Assembly: GCF_004421005.1 (NCBI RefSeq)
Contig: NZ_CP038026.1
Location: 5,766,001-5,830,000 of the forward strand
From: Pseudoduganella plicata
GTDB taxonomy: Bacteria; Pseudomonadota; Gammaproteobacteria; Burkholderiales; Burkholderiaceae_D
Length of the DNA: 64,000 nucleotides
Reading direction: 5' to 3'
The notes beneath the pieces are model-generated. The model saw nothing but the letters and a program-made list of their open reading frames with translations. It had not been told where the DNA came from and made no database searches. This document shows positions 49,812 to 61,720 of this stretch, piece after piece. The position numbers and the translations under genes are program-made. The first letter of the stretch is position 1. Each line of letters opens with the position of its first letter.

Positions 49812-51128
49812 ATGAACCCGAAACTGCTGTTCTGGGTACCGGTGGCGCTGCGGCTGGCGTTCGGCGCGGCCGGCGTGGGCGTGTTGTGGTGGTGGCTGGG
49901 CCCCACGACGGCACTGTGGACCGCGCTGCTGCTGGTGCTCGGGATGGCCCTGGTGCAACTTCATTACCTGTTCCAGCTGTCCGGCTGGCTGGACAATCCC
50001 CACAGCGCCAAGCTGCCCGACGGCTGGGGCGAATGGACGCCCGTGTTCTCGCGCCTGTACCGCATGCGCCGGGACGACGAGAAGAACAAGGCCGAATTGA
50101 CCGAATGGCTGGCCCGCTTCCGCCAGGCCATGCATCTGCTGCCGGACGGCGTCGTCATCATGGACGACGTACTGTTCCTTGAATGGTGCAACCCGGCCGC
50201 GGAAGAGCATCTGGGCCTGCGCCAGGAGCGCGACAAGGGCATGCGGGTGACGAACCTCGTGCGCAGCCCGGACTTCATGGACTACCTGATCCTGGGCCGC
50301 TACGATCAGCCGCTGACGTTGTCGTTCCGCGGCCGCAAGCTGATCGTCCACATCATCCCGTTCGAGAACCGCCGCCAGATCCTCGTCACGCACGACGTGA
50401 CGGAAACGGAGCGCACGGACATGATGCGCCGCGACTTCATCGCCAACGCGTCGCACGAGCTGCGCACGCCGCTGACCGTGATCGTCGGCTTCCTGGAGAT
50501 CGCCGCGTCCGAACAGCTCGACAAGGACACCCGCCAGGCCCACCTGAAACTGATGATGGAGCAGGGCCACCGCATGCAGCACCTGATCGAGGACATGCTG
50601 ACCCTGTCGCGCCTGGAGTCGCTGGATCATCCGATGCGCGCCGAGCGGGTCGACGTCGTCCAGCTGCTGCAGCGGGTACAGCGCGACGCCCAGGCCCTGT
50701 CGACCGGCAAGCACGAGATCACGCTGGACGTGCAGGGCGGCGACGTCATGGGCAGCTGCGACGAGTTGTACAGCGCGTTCGGCAACCTCGCCGCCAATGC
50801 GGTGCGCTACACGCCGGCCGGCGGGCGCATCGACCTGCGCTGGGAAGACACGGCCTCCGGCGTGCGCTTTGTCGTGCGGGACAACGGCATCGGCATCAGC
50901 CGCGAACACATCAGCCGGCTGACGGAGCGCTTCTACCGCGTCGACAAGAGCCGCTCGCGCGAGACGCAGGGCACGGGCCTGGGCCTGGCCATCGTCAAGC
51001 ACGTGCTGCTGCGGCACAGCGGCACCCTGACGATCGAATCCGAGCCGGGCAAAGGCAGTACCTTTACCGTCAACCTGCCGAAGTCGCTGACGGCTTCGCC
51101 CGCGCAGCTGGCCGCCCACGCCGCCTGA
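49812..51128 (+). CDS. phoR: phosphate sensor histidine kinase PhoR
   Basis: A 438-residue inner-membrane kinase with two adjacent hydrophobic segments (about 7-28 and 33-52), a short charged region, a PAS domain (about 98-200), HisKA with His215 in NASHELRTPL and an HATPase domain with NAVRYTPAGG, DNGIGIS and GTGLGLAIVKH. The lack of a sizeable periplasmic domain is typical of PhoR, which senses through PstSCAB-PhoU. It closes the pst-pho cluster. Confidence 0.95.
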   Translation: MNPKLLFWVPVALRLAFGAAGVGVLWWWLGPTTALWTALLLVLGMALVQLHYLFQLSGWLDNPHSAKLPDGWGEWTPVFSRLYRMRRDDEKNKAELTEWLARFRQAMHLLPDGVVIMDDVLFLEWCNPAAEEHLGLRQERDKGMRVTNLVRSPDFMDYLILGRYDQPLTLSFRGRKLIVHIIPFENRRQILVTHDVTETERTDMMRRDFIANASHELRTPLTVIVGFLEIAASEQLDKDTRQAHLKLMMEQGHRMQHLIEDMLTLSRLESLDHPMRAERVDVVQLLQRVQRDAQALSTGKHEITLDVQGGDVMGSCDELYSAFGNLAANAVRYTPAGGRIDLRWEDTASGVRFVVRDNGIGISREHISRLTERFYRVDKSRSRETQGTGLGLAIVKHVLLRHSGTLTIESEPGKGSTFTVNLPKSLTASPAQLAAHAA

Positions 51129-51186
51129 TTCGCCTCGATCCACTCAGCCTTGCCTCCCCCGCGGGGGATGGGCCCGACCCCGATGT

Positions 51187-51192
51187 TACAAT
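51187..51192 (+). promoter_or_regulatory. -10 of the patatin-like lipoprotein gene
   Basis: TACAAT about 52 nt before the start at 51244. The stretch just before it, GACCCCGATGTT, resembles the edge of the repeat family seen at 12116-12127. No clear -35. Confidence 0.4.
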
Positions 51193-51243
51193 CGCGGCGG
51201 CCGCGTGCAGCGGCACTGTCTTCCCACACCGCCGATCGAGTAC

Positions 51244-52245
51244 ATGTACCTAAAACGCCTTATCGCGTGCGCGCTGGCCGCAGCCCTGCTGGCCGGTTGC
51301 ACGACCACTGCCACCAATAGCCCCACTGCGCCGGGCACGCCGCCGGTCGCCGCGACCGCGCCAGCACTGCCGCCGGTGATCCCGCCGGCCCTCGCCGACT
51401 CCACGGCCAACGTCGTCCCGGTGCCAGTGGCGCCGCGCAAGGTGAAGATCGGGCTGGCGCTGGGCGGCGGCGCGGCGCGGGGCTTTGCGCATATCGGCGT
51501 CATCAAGGCGCTGGAAGCGAACGGCATCGTGCCCGACATCGTCGTCGGCACCAGTGCCGGCAGCGTCGTGGGTGCGCTGTACGCGGCCGGGAACAACGCC
51601 GCCACCCTGCAGCGGCTGGCCTACGACATGGACGAGGCAGCGATTTCCGACTGGGCGCTGCCGCTGTTCGGTACCAAGTCCGGCGTGCTCAAAGGCGAAG
51701 CGCTGCAAAGCTACGTCAACAAGGCCGTCAGGAACCGGCCGATCGAGAAACTGAAGCTGCCCTTCGGCGCCGTCGCGGCGGACCTGAAGACGGGCCAGCC
51801 AATCCTCTTTACACGCGGGAACACGGGCATGGCCGTGCGCGCCAGCTCGGCCGTGCCGGGCGTGTTCCAGCCCGTTACCATCGGCAGCCGTACGTATGTG
51901 GATGGCGGCCTGGTGGCGCCCGTGCCCGTGCGTTTCGCCAAAGAGATGGGCGCGGAGTTCATCATCGCCGTCAATATCTCCACGCAGACGGAAGCGCAGG
52001 CCGCCGTGTCGTCGCTGGAAGTGATCATGCAGACGTTCTCCATCATGGGCCAGCGCATCAACCAGTACGAGTTGCGCGACGCCGACATCGTCATCCAGCC
52101 ACCGCTGGGCACGATGGCCAGCAACGATTTCGCCGGCCGCGCGCGGGCAATGAGCGCGGGCGAGAAGTCCACGCTGGCCGCGATGGCGCAGATCAGGCAA
52201 AAGCTCAAGGCGCGCCGCGAAGCGCCTGCCGCAGCCGCGCAATAG
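51244..52245 (+). CDS. patatin-like phospholipase, lipoprotein (RssA-like)
   Basis: A 333-residue patatin-family hydrolase with a lipobox (LLAGC, lipidated Cys about residue 19) and a Pro/Ala-rich linker of about 50 residues. The catalytic domain begins IGLALGGGAARGFAHIGV with nucleophile motif VGTSAGSVVGAL and Asp motif YVDGGLVAPVPV. It is expected to be anchored in a membrane facing the periplasm. The ATG at 51244 opens the signal peptide. The neighbouring GlcG-like gene starts 27 nt later, so they may be co-transcribed. Confidence 0.9.
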   Translation: MYLKRLIACALAAALLAGCTTTATNSPTAPGTPPVAATAPALPPVIPPALADSTANVVPVPVAPRKVKIGLALGGGAARGFAHIGVIKALEANGIVPDIVVGTSAGSVVGALYAAGNNAATLQRLAYDMDEAAISDWALPLFGTKSGVLKGEALQSYVNKAVRNRPIEKLKLPFGAVAADLKTGQPILFTRGNTGMAVRASSAVPGVFQPVTIGSRTYVDGGLVAPVPVRFAKEMGAEFIIAVNISTQTEAQAAVSSLEVIMQTFSIMGQRINQYELRDADIVIQPPLGTMASNDFAGRARAMSAGEKSTLAAMAQIRQKLKARREAPAAAAQ

Positions 52246-52272
52246 TCCCCATCACCACCTGAAAGGAATTCC

Positions 52273-52677
52273 ATGCAATCGAAGCCGTACCTGACCCTGC
52301 TTGATGTCAAGAAAATCGCTGCCGCGGCGGAACATGAAGCGCTGACGAACAACTGGGCCGTGTCGATCGCCATCGTCGACGACGGCGGCCACCTGCTGTG
52401 GCAGCAGCGCCTGGACGGCGCCGCGCCGCTGACGTCGTACATCGCGCCGGCCAAGGCAAAAACCTCGGCCCTGGGCCGGCGCGAGTCGCGCGTCTACGAA
52501 GAGATCATCAATAACGGCCGTGTGGCGTTCCTGTCCGCACCGGAAGTGGAAGGGCTGCTGGAAGGCGGCGTCAATATCGTTGTCGACGGTCACACGATCG
52601 GCGCCGTGGGCGTGTCCGGCGTGAAGTCGATCGAGGATGCGCAGATTGCCAAGGCCGGCATCGCCGCGCTGGGCTGA
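52273..52677 (+). CDS. GlcG/HbpS family protein
   Basis: A 134-residue soluble protein of the GlcG/HbpS (DUF336) fold. Typical features are LTLLDVKKIAAAAEHEA, AIVDDGGHLL and GVNIVVDGHTIGAVGVSG. Some members bind haem or cobalamin; no ligand can be assigned here. AAAGGAA precedes the ATG. It has no signal peptide and may be the second gene after the lipoprotein. Confidence 0.88.
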   Translation: MQSKPYLTLLDVKKIAAAAEHEALTNNWAVSIAIVDDGGHLLWQQRLDGAAPLTSYIAPAKAKTSALGRRESRVYEEIINNGRVAFLSAPEVEGLLEGGVNIVVDGHTIGAVGVSGVKSIEDAQIAKAGIAALG

Positions 52678-52781
52678 TTTGTTCGCTTGTAAAAAAAGCT
52701 AGCATTCAGAGCAATCTGCCTGCCGCGGCCCCACCGGCAGCGGTTAGACTGCATGGCTCCACTTTTTGATCAGGAGTAGCC

Positions 52782-53489
52782 ATGCAAGCATTACTTTCGC
52801 GCGCCGTGCTGACGGGATCTTTGCTGACCGCCGGTACGGTCCAGGCGGCCATCGACACGCACGCGTTCACCTTAGGTGCCGTGCCTACCTATCCCTACGC
52901 GGACATCACCTTGCTGAGCGACACCGCCACCCGTGCCACCTTCGCGCTGGACGGGCTGGCACAGGGCCTGCGCAGCGACGTCGACTCGACCGGCGAAGCA
53001 TGGGCGACGGCCGATACGCCATGGCAGAACTTCTACGACATCACCGTCCGGGACGGCTACCGGATCACGGGCATGACGGTCACGGGCACCTTCCACGGGG
53101 CGCTGGCTGGCCACGCCGATAACGATATCGGCGTGGCCTTTCTTGCGTGGGCACCCGGCAGCGAACCGGTATGGTCGTCCCCCGCAGACGCGGCGGGCCT
53201 GAACGGCGAGCGGGGCTGGTCGATCGGCACGGGGCCGACGTCGCTGGACGGGACGGTCGTGCTCGGTTTCCTGGCCAGCGCATCGAGCTACGCTGCCAGC
53301 ACGTGGCAGCCCGACGCCGGGACATGGCTGGGATCGTCGGCACAGATCGGTGCACGCGACCTGGTGCTCAGCATCGAGGTCGCGCCCGTGCCAGAGCCGC
53401 AGGCGTGGTTGATGTTGCTGGTGGGAACTGCCGTCGCAGGTGCCTGGCGTGCGCATGTGTCGGCAGCACGCAACGGCGCGCGCCGATAG
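52782..53489 (+). CDS. PEP-CTERM sorting domain protein (235 aa)
   Basis: An exported protein with a signal peptide (MQALLSRAVLTGSLLTAGTVQA) and a C-terminal PEP-CTERM sorting signal: VPEPQAWLMLLVG, a hydrophobic helix and a basic end (RNGARR). The signal is somewhat degenerate after the helix, with an extra 20 residues. Such proteins are cut by an exosortase and anchored or released at the surface; the exosortase is not in the window. CAGGAG precedes the ATG. The middle region is of unknown fold. Confidence 0.8.
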   Translation: MQALLSRAVLTGSLLTAGTVQAAIDTHAFTLGAVPTYPYADITLLSDTATRATFALDGLAQGLRSDVDSTGEAWATADTPWQNFYDITVRDGYRITGMTVTGTFHGALAGHADNDIGVAFLAWAPGSEPVWSSPADAAGLNGERGWSIGTGPTSLDGTVVLGFLASASSYAASTWQPDAGTWLGSSAQIGARDLVLSIEVAPVPEPQAWLMLLVGTAVAGAWRAHVSAARNGARR

Positions 53490-53666
53490 CGGGTCGTCGG
53501 CGCCCGAAGCGGCGTTCTACGTCGAGTAATGGGCGCTGCGGGCCTGGCGCCGGTGCTACACTGGTTCACACGGCCGGTCTTGAGCGGGATCAGCCGGAAC
53601 CATCGAAGTCCGCTCAGTTCAACTGCAAGCGGGCGTTGCGCCCGGCATTAACCCACGGAGGAATGC

Positions 53667-54401
53667 ATGAAAGCATTGATGGCCGGGCTGGCGCTCGGTA
53701 TGGCGGTATTCGGTACGGCCGCGCATGCGGAACCCATCCATATCGAATCGGCGGGCGTGGTGCTGGACAACTTGCCCGGCTTTACGGAAGACCGCGTCAG
53801 CGTGCTGGCAAACAGTGCCGACGTGCTCCAGCTGTCGTTGACCGAACTGATCAACCGCAACAGCCAGGGTGGCGCGGGCTGGTCCGCGTTCGACGACCAG
53901 GGCACGTTCCGGCAGACGATCAGCAACTATGCGTCGGGCTATCAGCTCAGCGTCAGGGAAGGCTATACGCTTTCGCTGATCACGCTCGAGATCCGGTTTG
54001 GCGGCCAGTTGCAGCAGGCGCAGTCGCCCATCGATCCGCCCGGCGAAGCGCTGAATTACACGCGCAATGACGTGCAGCTGGTCAACGCAGGCTCGGTCGT
54101 GCAGTCCGACGTGCGCCGGATCGACAACCTGAACGGCTCGCAGCAGGTGACGCTGACATTCTGGGACCTGGCGTGGGCGGAAACGGTCGCGCTGGAACTG
54201 CAATCGGAGGTGTGGATGGGCGCACAGGGCATTGCGCCCAACGGCCTCCTGCCTGGCCTGCCGTCGTTCTCATCGATGAACGTCACGGATGCCGTGCTGA
54301 CGATCCGTACGACGGTCTTGCCAGTGCCGGAGCCTGGCACCTATGCGATGTTGCTGGCTGGCCTGGCGCTGGTCGGCGTGGCGGGCCGCCGTCGCAAATA
54401 A
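53667..54401 (+). CDS. PEP-CTERM sorting domain protein (244 aa)
   Basis: An exported protein with a signal peptide (MKALMAGLALGMAVFGTAAHA) and a canonical PEP-CTERM tail: VLPVPEPGTYAMLLAGLALV, ending in GRRRK. The mature part has no motif I recognise. GGAGG lies 5 nt before the ATG. It lies 177 bp after another PEP-CTERM gene in the same direction, but the two share little sequence beyond the sorting signal. Confidence 0.88.
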   Translation: MKALMAGLALGMAVFGTAAHAEPIHIESAGVVLDNLPGFTEDRVSVLANSADVLQLSLTELINRNSQGGAGWSAFDDQGTFRQTISNYASGYQLSVREGYTLSLITLEIRFGGQLQQAQSPIDPPGEALNYTRNDVQLVNAGSVVQSDVRRIDNLNGSQQVTLTFWDLAWAETVALELQSEVWMGAQGIAPNGLLPGLPSFSSMNVTDAVLTIRTTVLPVPEPGTYAMLLAGLALVGVAGRRRK

Positions 54402-54515
54402 GTATTCGCCCCCGGGGGCCGGGTGCCTGCGTCGCGCAAGGCGGCGGGGAACGGTGCCGTCTCCCGATTCTCGTCCACCCCCGGTTTCTTTGCAGGCTCC
54501 GCTGCGGATCCAGCA

Positions 54516-54544
54516 TTGCCGGCCCTGGCATTTTGAGCTATAAT
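54516..54544 (+). promoter_or_regulatory. carAB promoter
   Basis: TTGCCG (54516-54521), a 17-bp spacer and a perfect TATAAT (54539-54544). The predicted transcript has a 5' leader of about 140 nt before carA. Confidence 0.75.
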
Positions 54545-54611
54545 TCAAAGGTTTAGCCAATTCATATCCGTCGTAGCGCCTACATTACTATCCCATCATC
54601 ATCTGACCCCC

Positions 54612-54639
54612 AGCCTGGCTTCGCCCGGCTAATTTTTTA
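54612..54639 (+). terminator. terminator-like hairpin in the carA leader
   Basis: AGCCTGG (54612-54618) and CCCGGCT (54624-54630) form a 7-bp stem with one mismatch and a CTTCG loop, followed by AATTTTTTA. It lies about 60 nt after the predicted start of transcription and 52 nt before carA. It looks like an intrinsic terminator used for attenuation; no antiterminator or leader peptide is obvious. Confidence 0.65.
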
Positions 54640-54690
54640 TGCGGGTCGTCTGACGTGGCGCTGCTGCGGTAACTTTCTCAGGAGTTGCCC

Positions 54691-55854
54691 TTGCCGCCGT
54701 TTTTTTCAGGCCCATCCGTTCCAGCCATCCTGGCCCTTGCTGACGGAACCATCTTCAAAGGTGTTTCGATCGGCGCCGCCGGCCACACGACCGGCGAAGT
54801 CGTGTTCAATACTTCCATCACCGGCTATCAGGAGATCCTGACCGACCCCAGCTACTCGCGCCAGGTCGTCACGCTGACCTACCCGCACATCGGCAACTAC
54901 GGCATCAATGCCGAGGACGTCGAAGCCGCCAAAGTCCACGCCGCCGGCCTCATCATTCGTGACCTGCCGCTGCTGGCTTCGAACTTCCGCTCTACCCAGT
55001 CGCTGTCCGATTACCTGAAGGCCGAGAACGTTGTCGCCATCGCCGGCATCGACACCCGCAAGCTGACGCGCCTGCTGCGCGAAAAAGGCGCGCAGGGCGG
55101 CGCCATCCTGACGGGCACGCTGGGCAACGAGCCGTCCGTCGCGCAGGCTGTCGAGCTGGCGCGTTCGTTCCCCGGCCTGGCCGGCATGGACCTGGCCAAG
55201 GTCGTGACGACGAAGGCGCCGTACGAGTTCACGGAAACGGAATGGCAGCTGGGCGAGGGCTACGGCAAGGTGGAGAGCCCGCGCTTCCACGTCGTTGCCT
55301 TCGACTATGGCGTCAAGCGCAACATCCTGCGCATGCTGGCCGCGCGCGGCTGCAAGGTCACCGTGCTGCCGGCACAGTCGACGGCCGCCGATGCGCTGGC
55401 GCTGAACCCGGACGGCATTTTTCTCGCCAACGGTCCCGGCGATCCGGAGCCGTGCGATTATGCGATCGCCGCCACGCGCGAGCTGATGGCGAAGAAGATC
55501 CCCACGTTCGGCATCTGCCTGGGCCACCAGATCATGGCGCTCGCTTCCGGCGCGAAGACGCTGAAGATGAAGTTCGGCCACCACGGCGCCAACCACCCGG
55601 TACAGGACCTCGATTCGAAGCAGGTGCTGATCACGTCGCAGAACCACGGCTTCGCCGTCGATGCGGCGACGTTGCCGGAAAACTGCCGCGTGACGCACGT
55701 CTCGCTGTTCGACGGTTCGCTGCAGGGCTTTGCCCGCACCGACACGCCCGCGTTCTGCTTCCAGGGCCACCCGGAAGCCTCGCCCGGCCCGACCGACGTC
55801 TCGTACCTGTTTGACCGCTTCATCTCGATGATGGAAGCCGCGGAGAAGAAATAA
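54691..55854 (+). CDS. carA: carbamoyl-phosphate synthase small subunit
   Basis: Glutamine-hydrolysing subunit that passes ammonia to CarB for arginine and pyrimidine synthesis. The 387-residue protein has the N-terminal half (PAILALADGTIFKG onwards) and a class I glutamine amidotransferase domain with the nucleophile in GICLGHQIMALA and the His/Glu pair in GHPEASPGP. The start is a TTG: 54691 has CAGGAG at 6 nt spacing, whereas the TTG at 54685 abuts that ribosome binding site. carB follows after 2 nt. Confidence 0.95.
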   Translation: MPPFFSGPSVPAILALADGTIFKGVSIGAAGHTTGEVVFNTSITGYQEILTDPSYSRQVVTLTYPHIGNYGINAEDVEAAKVHAAGLIIRDLPLLASNFRSTQSLSDYLKAENVVAIAGIDTRKLTRLLREKGAQGGAILTGTLGNEPSVAQAVELARSFPGLAGMDLAKVVTTKAPYEFTETEWQLGEGYGKVESPRFHVVAFDYGVKRNILRMLAARGCKVTVLPAQSTAADALALNPDGIFLANGPGDPEPCDYAIAATRELMAKKIPTFGICLGHQIMALASGAKTLKMKFGHHGANHPVQDLDSKQVLITSQNHGFAVDAATLPENCRVTHVSLFDGSLQGFARTDTPAFCFQGHPEASPGPTDVSYLFDRFISMMEAAEKK

Positions 55855-55856
55855 AA

Positions 55857-59087
<3,231 letters not shown>

Positions 59088-59134
59088 GCCTTTACGCAGT
59101 TCGCCGGGTCGCAGGGCCCGGCAGCAGGACCAAA

Positions 59135-59173
59135 ACAGAGCCCGCGCCATTGGCCCGGGCTCTGTGCTTTTTT
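59135..59173 (+). terminator. Rho-independent terminator of carAB
   Basis: ACAGAGCCCG and CGGGCTCTGT form a perfect 10-bp stem around an 11-nt loop, followed by GCTTTTTT. It ends 22 nt before the greA start codon, so greA needs its own promoter or partial read-through. Confidence 0.88.
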
Positions 59174-59194
59174 CAATTCACCACGAGACAACAC

Positions 59195-59671
59195 ATGAAT
59201 TCTGTTCCACTGACCAAGTACGGCGCCGAGCTGCTGAAAGAAGAGCTGCACCAGCTGAAGACTAAGGAACGCCGCATTGTCATCGATGCGATCGCCGAAG
59301 CGCGTTCGCACGGCGACCTGTCGGAAAACGCGGAATACGACGCGGCCAAGGAGCGCCAGGCGTTTGTCGAAGGCCGCATCGCGGAGCTGGAAGGCAAGCT
59401 GTCCTCCGCGCAGATCATCGATCCGGCCACGCTGGATGCCGACGGCCGTGTCGTCTTCGGCGCCACCGTCGACCTGGAAGACCTGGAGTCGGGCCAGAAG
59501 GTCAGCTACCAGATCGTCGGCACCGACGAAGCGGACATCAAGGTCAATAAAGTGTCCGTCACGTCGCCGATCGCCCGCGCGCTGATCGGCAAGTCGGCCG
59601 GCGACGTCGTCGAAGTGCAGGCGCCGTCCGGCCCGCGCGAGTACGAAATCCTCGAAGTGCGTTACGTCTGA
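59195..59671 (+). CDS. greA: transcription elongation factor GreA
   Basis: A 158-residue factor that rescues backtracked RNA polymerase. The N-terminal coiled coil contains the catalytic tip acidic residues in SHGDLSENAEYDAAKERQ; the C-terminal FKBP-like domain ends GPREYEILEVRYV. ATG 59195 gives the usual N-terminus MNSVPLTKYGAELLKEE. Its stop overlaps the next start (TGATG), so the DUF4149 gene is co-translated. Confidence 0.97.
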   Translation: MNSVPLTKYGAELLKEELHQLKTKERRIVIDAIAEARSHGDLSENAEYDAAKERQAFVEGRIAELEGKLSSAQIIDPATLDADGRVVFGATVDLEDLESGQKVSYQIVGTDEADIKVNKVSVTSPIARALIGKSAGDVVEVQAPSGPREYEILEVRYV

Positions 59672-60114
59672 TGCTGGGCAAGCTGCGGCTGCTGGTGGCC
59701 GTGATCTGGGCCGGCAGCCTGTGGACGGTCGGCTACCTGGTGGCGCCGACGCTGTTTGCAACGCTGTCCGACCGCGTCCTGGCCGGCACGATCGCCGGCA
59801 GTATGTTCCATATGGAAGCGCTGTTGTCGCTGGGCTGCGCGTGCGCGCTGCTGGTGCTGCTGCGCTTCGGCACGGAAGGCTGGACCAGCCAGCGCCGCCG
59901 CACGGTGCTGGCGCTGATCGCCGCAATGGCGCTGTGCACGGTTGTCAGTCATTTCGGCCTGCAGCCGATGATGGCGGAGCTGAAAGCGGCGGCAGGGCCG
60001 GGAGGGGTGATGGAGTCGGCAGGGAAGGAACGCTTCGGCATGCTGCACGGCATCTCGAGCACCATCTACCTGGTGCAGAGCGTTCTCGCGGGCTGGCTGA
60101 TCCTGAAGCAGTAA
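59671..60114 (+). CDS. DUF4149 membrane protein
   Basis: A 147-residue inner-membrane protein with four hydrophobic segments: VAVIWAGSLWTVGYLVAPTLF, LLSLGCACALLVLL, VLALIAAMALCTVV and a C-terminal YLVQSVLAGWLIL. The pattern matches DUF4149, of unknown function. It overlaps greA by one nucleotide; the greA-DUF4149-yhbY order is conserved in betaproteobacteria. It is convergent with yhbY across a palindrome and terminator. Confidence 0.87.
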   Translation: MLGKLRLLVAVIWAGSLWTVGYLVAPTLFATLSDRVLAGTIAGSMFHMEALLSLGCACALLVLLRFGTEGWTSQRRRTVLALIAAMALCTVVSHFGLQPMMAELKAAAGPGGVMESAGKERFGMLHGISSTIYLVQSVLAGWLILKQ

Positions 60115-60120
60115 AAACCC

Positions 60121-60169
60121 GGGACAGCCCCCTGTTTGAGGCAATGTTGCCAAAATCGGGGGCTGTCCC
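60121..60169. repeat. palindromic element between DUF4149 and yhbY genes
   Basis: GGGACAGCCCCC (60121-60132) and GGGGGCTGTCCC (60158-60169) are a perfect 12-bp inverted repeat with a 25-nt loop. It belongs to the GGGAC-type palindromes found at other gene ends and lies between convergent genes. Confidence 0.8.
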
Positions 60170-60183
60170 CGAATTTTGGTAAC

Positions 60184-60205
60184 AAAAAAGCGGGCCAAGC
60201 CCGCT
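60184..60205 (-). terminator. Rho-independent terminator of yhbY
   Basis: On the minus strand AGCGGGC and GCCCGCT (60205-60199 and 60195-60189) form a stem with a 3-nt loop followed by a T run. It starts 8 nt beyond the yhbY stop. Confidence 0.85.
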
Positions 60206-60212
60206 TCTGAAG

Positions 60213-60677
60213 TTAGCCCAGCGATTTCTTCTGGCTGGTCTGGCGCTTCTTGGCGCGCTTGATGGTGCCGCCTTCGGTGACCCGTTCGTTGCCCTTCAGC
60301 ATAACCTTGCTGACGGATGGCTTCTTGGTGCCGCTGGCGCTGGGTTTGACGATGGTGACCATGCGCATGCCCTTGCCGGACTTGGCGGCGCGGGCCTTTT
60401 CCGCTTCCTTTTTCGGGCGGTACAGCACCAGCAGTTTGCCGATGTGCTGCACCGGCGCCGCTTCCAGCTCCGCGGAAATGCGTTCGTACATTTCGATGCG
60501 GGCTTCACGGTCGTCGCCGAAGACGCGCACCTTGATCAGGCCATGGGAGTCGAGGCCCAGATCGATTTCCTTCATGACGGCTTCGGTCAGGCCGGCTTCC
60601 CCAATGAGGACGATAGGCTTGAGCGCGTGGGCTTCTGCGCGCAGGGCGCTGCGCTCAACGGGTGTCAGTTTCAACAT
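60213..60677 (-). CDS. yhbY: YhbY-type CRM domain RNA-binding protein
   Basis: A 154-residue ribosome-assembly factor. The CRM domain occupies about 1-95 with LTPVERSALRAEAHALKPIVLIGEAGLTE-type features, including the GxxG-like loop and LIKVRVFG. A lysine-rich tail of about 60 residues extends beyond the E. coli protein length, as in several betaproteobacteria. It is divergent from rlmE, with which it is commonly paired. Confidence 0.93.
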   Translation of the reverse strand: MLKLTPVERSALRAEAHALKPIVLIGEAGLTEAVMKEIDLGLDSHGLIKVRVFGDDREARIEMYERISAELEAAPVQHIGKLLVLYRPKKEAEKARAAKSGKGMRMVTIVKPSASGTKKPSVSKVMLKGNERVTEGGTIKRAKKRQTSQKKSLG

Positions 60678-60720
60678 ATAAATTTCTAGTGGTTCTCTTT
60701 AAAAGCAGTATTCTACGCGA

Positions 60721-61386
60721 ATGGCAAAGAACAAATTAAACAAAAACTGGTTGCACGACCACATTAACGATCCGTATGTGAAGGCAGCCCAGAAGGATGG
60801 CTACCGCGCGCGCGCCGCTTACAAGCTCAAGGAGATCGACGAAGACGAAAAACTGATCAAGCCGGGACAGGTCATCGTCGACCTCGGCTGCACGCCCGGC
60901 AGCTGGGGGCAGTACACCCGGCGCAAGCTGGCCGGCAAGGAGGGCGGCGGCATCAACGGGACCATTATCGGCCTGGACATCCTGCCGATGGAGCCCATTG
61001 CCGACATGCATTTCCTGCAAGGCGATTTCCGCGAAGAGGAGGTGCTGGGCCGGCTTGCCGAGGTGTTGCAGGGACGCAAATGCGACCTGGTGCTCTCCGA
61101 TATGGCGCCGAATCTGTCTGGCATCGCATCGGCCGACGCGGCGCGCATGGAAGACCTGATCGACCTGGCCATTGAGTTCTCGCAAATGCACCTGAAACCA
61201 GGCGGCGCATTGTTGGTCAAATGTTTCAAGGATATGGGATTCTCCCAGATCGTCGAGAAGTTCCGTGCCGAATTCAAGACGGTCACGCAGAAAAAGCCGA
61301 AGGCCAGCAGGGTGAAATCCTCGGAAATCTTCCTGCTGGGCCGGGGATTGAAAAATCCCGCGGCAACGCATCCGGAAACCAGGTAA
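60721..61386 (+). CDS. rlmE: 23S rRNA 2'-O-methyltransferase RlmE (FtsJ/RrmJ)
   Basis: A 221-residue SAM-dependent methyltransferase for U2552 of 23S rRNA. It has the SAM motif VIVDLGCTPGSWGQ, the catalytic Asp in LVLSDMAPNLSG and the Lys in LLVKCFKDMG; the N-terminus KNWLHDHINDPYVKAAQKDG fits the family. A TATTCT hexamer (60709-60714) lies exactly 6 nt before the ATG and no ribosome binding site is visible, so it may be leaderless. ftsH follows after 334 bp. Confidence 0.95.
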   Translation: MAKNKLNKNWLHDHINDPYVKAAQKDGYRARAAYKLKEIDEDEKLIKPGQVIVDLGCTPGSWGQYTRRKLAGKEGGGINGTIIGLDILPMEPIADMHFLQGDFREEEVLGRLAEVLQGRKCDLVLSDMAPNLSGIASADAARMEDLIDLAIEFSQMHLKPGGALLVKCFKDMGFSQIVEKFRAEFKTVTQKKPKASRVKSSEIFLLGRGLKNPAATHPETR

Positions 61387-61720
61387 AAGTTGTGGCCGGC
61401 TCTTGTAATCGGAGCCGGCACCCGCACATCCATGCGGACCACCCGCGTCCCGTGCCTTCGATGTCCGTCTCGGTCCGGGCAGGTTGCAGGGGGTCGGCCC
61501 GGAACAGGGCCGGTTGTATGGATGTTGTGCCGATTTCGCACGGCCACGCATATATGGATGAGCTTCTTTGCGTCATTCGTTTGCGCCGGGCGGTTGAAAA
61601 CGGTGCGGACGACCCGTTTCGGGCGTCCCATTGGGCAGGTTTGTAGCATGGCCTGCGCATTGCGAGTAAAATCGGAATTCTGCTACAGGTAACAGGTGCG
61701 TGAGCACCCAAGGAGTTTTC
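61387..61720 (+). promoter_or_regulatory. ftsH upstream region with a sigma32-like promoter
   Basis: No gene is seen in this 334-bp stretch. It holds an 8-bp stem-loop at 61395-61419 (GCCGGCTC with GAGCCGGC) close after rlmE. GTTGAAA (61593-61599), a 13-bp gap and CCCGTTT (61613-61619) resemble a heat-shock sigma32 promoter, which is plausible for ftsH. AAGGAG at 61709-61714 is its ribosome binding site. Confidence 0.45.
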
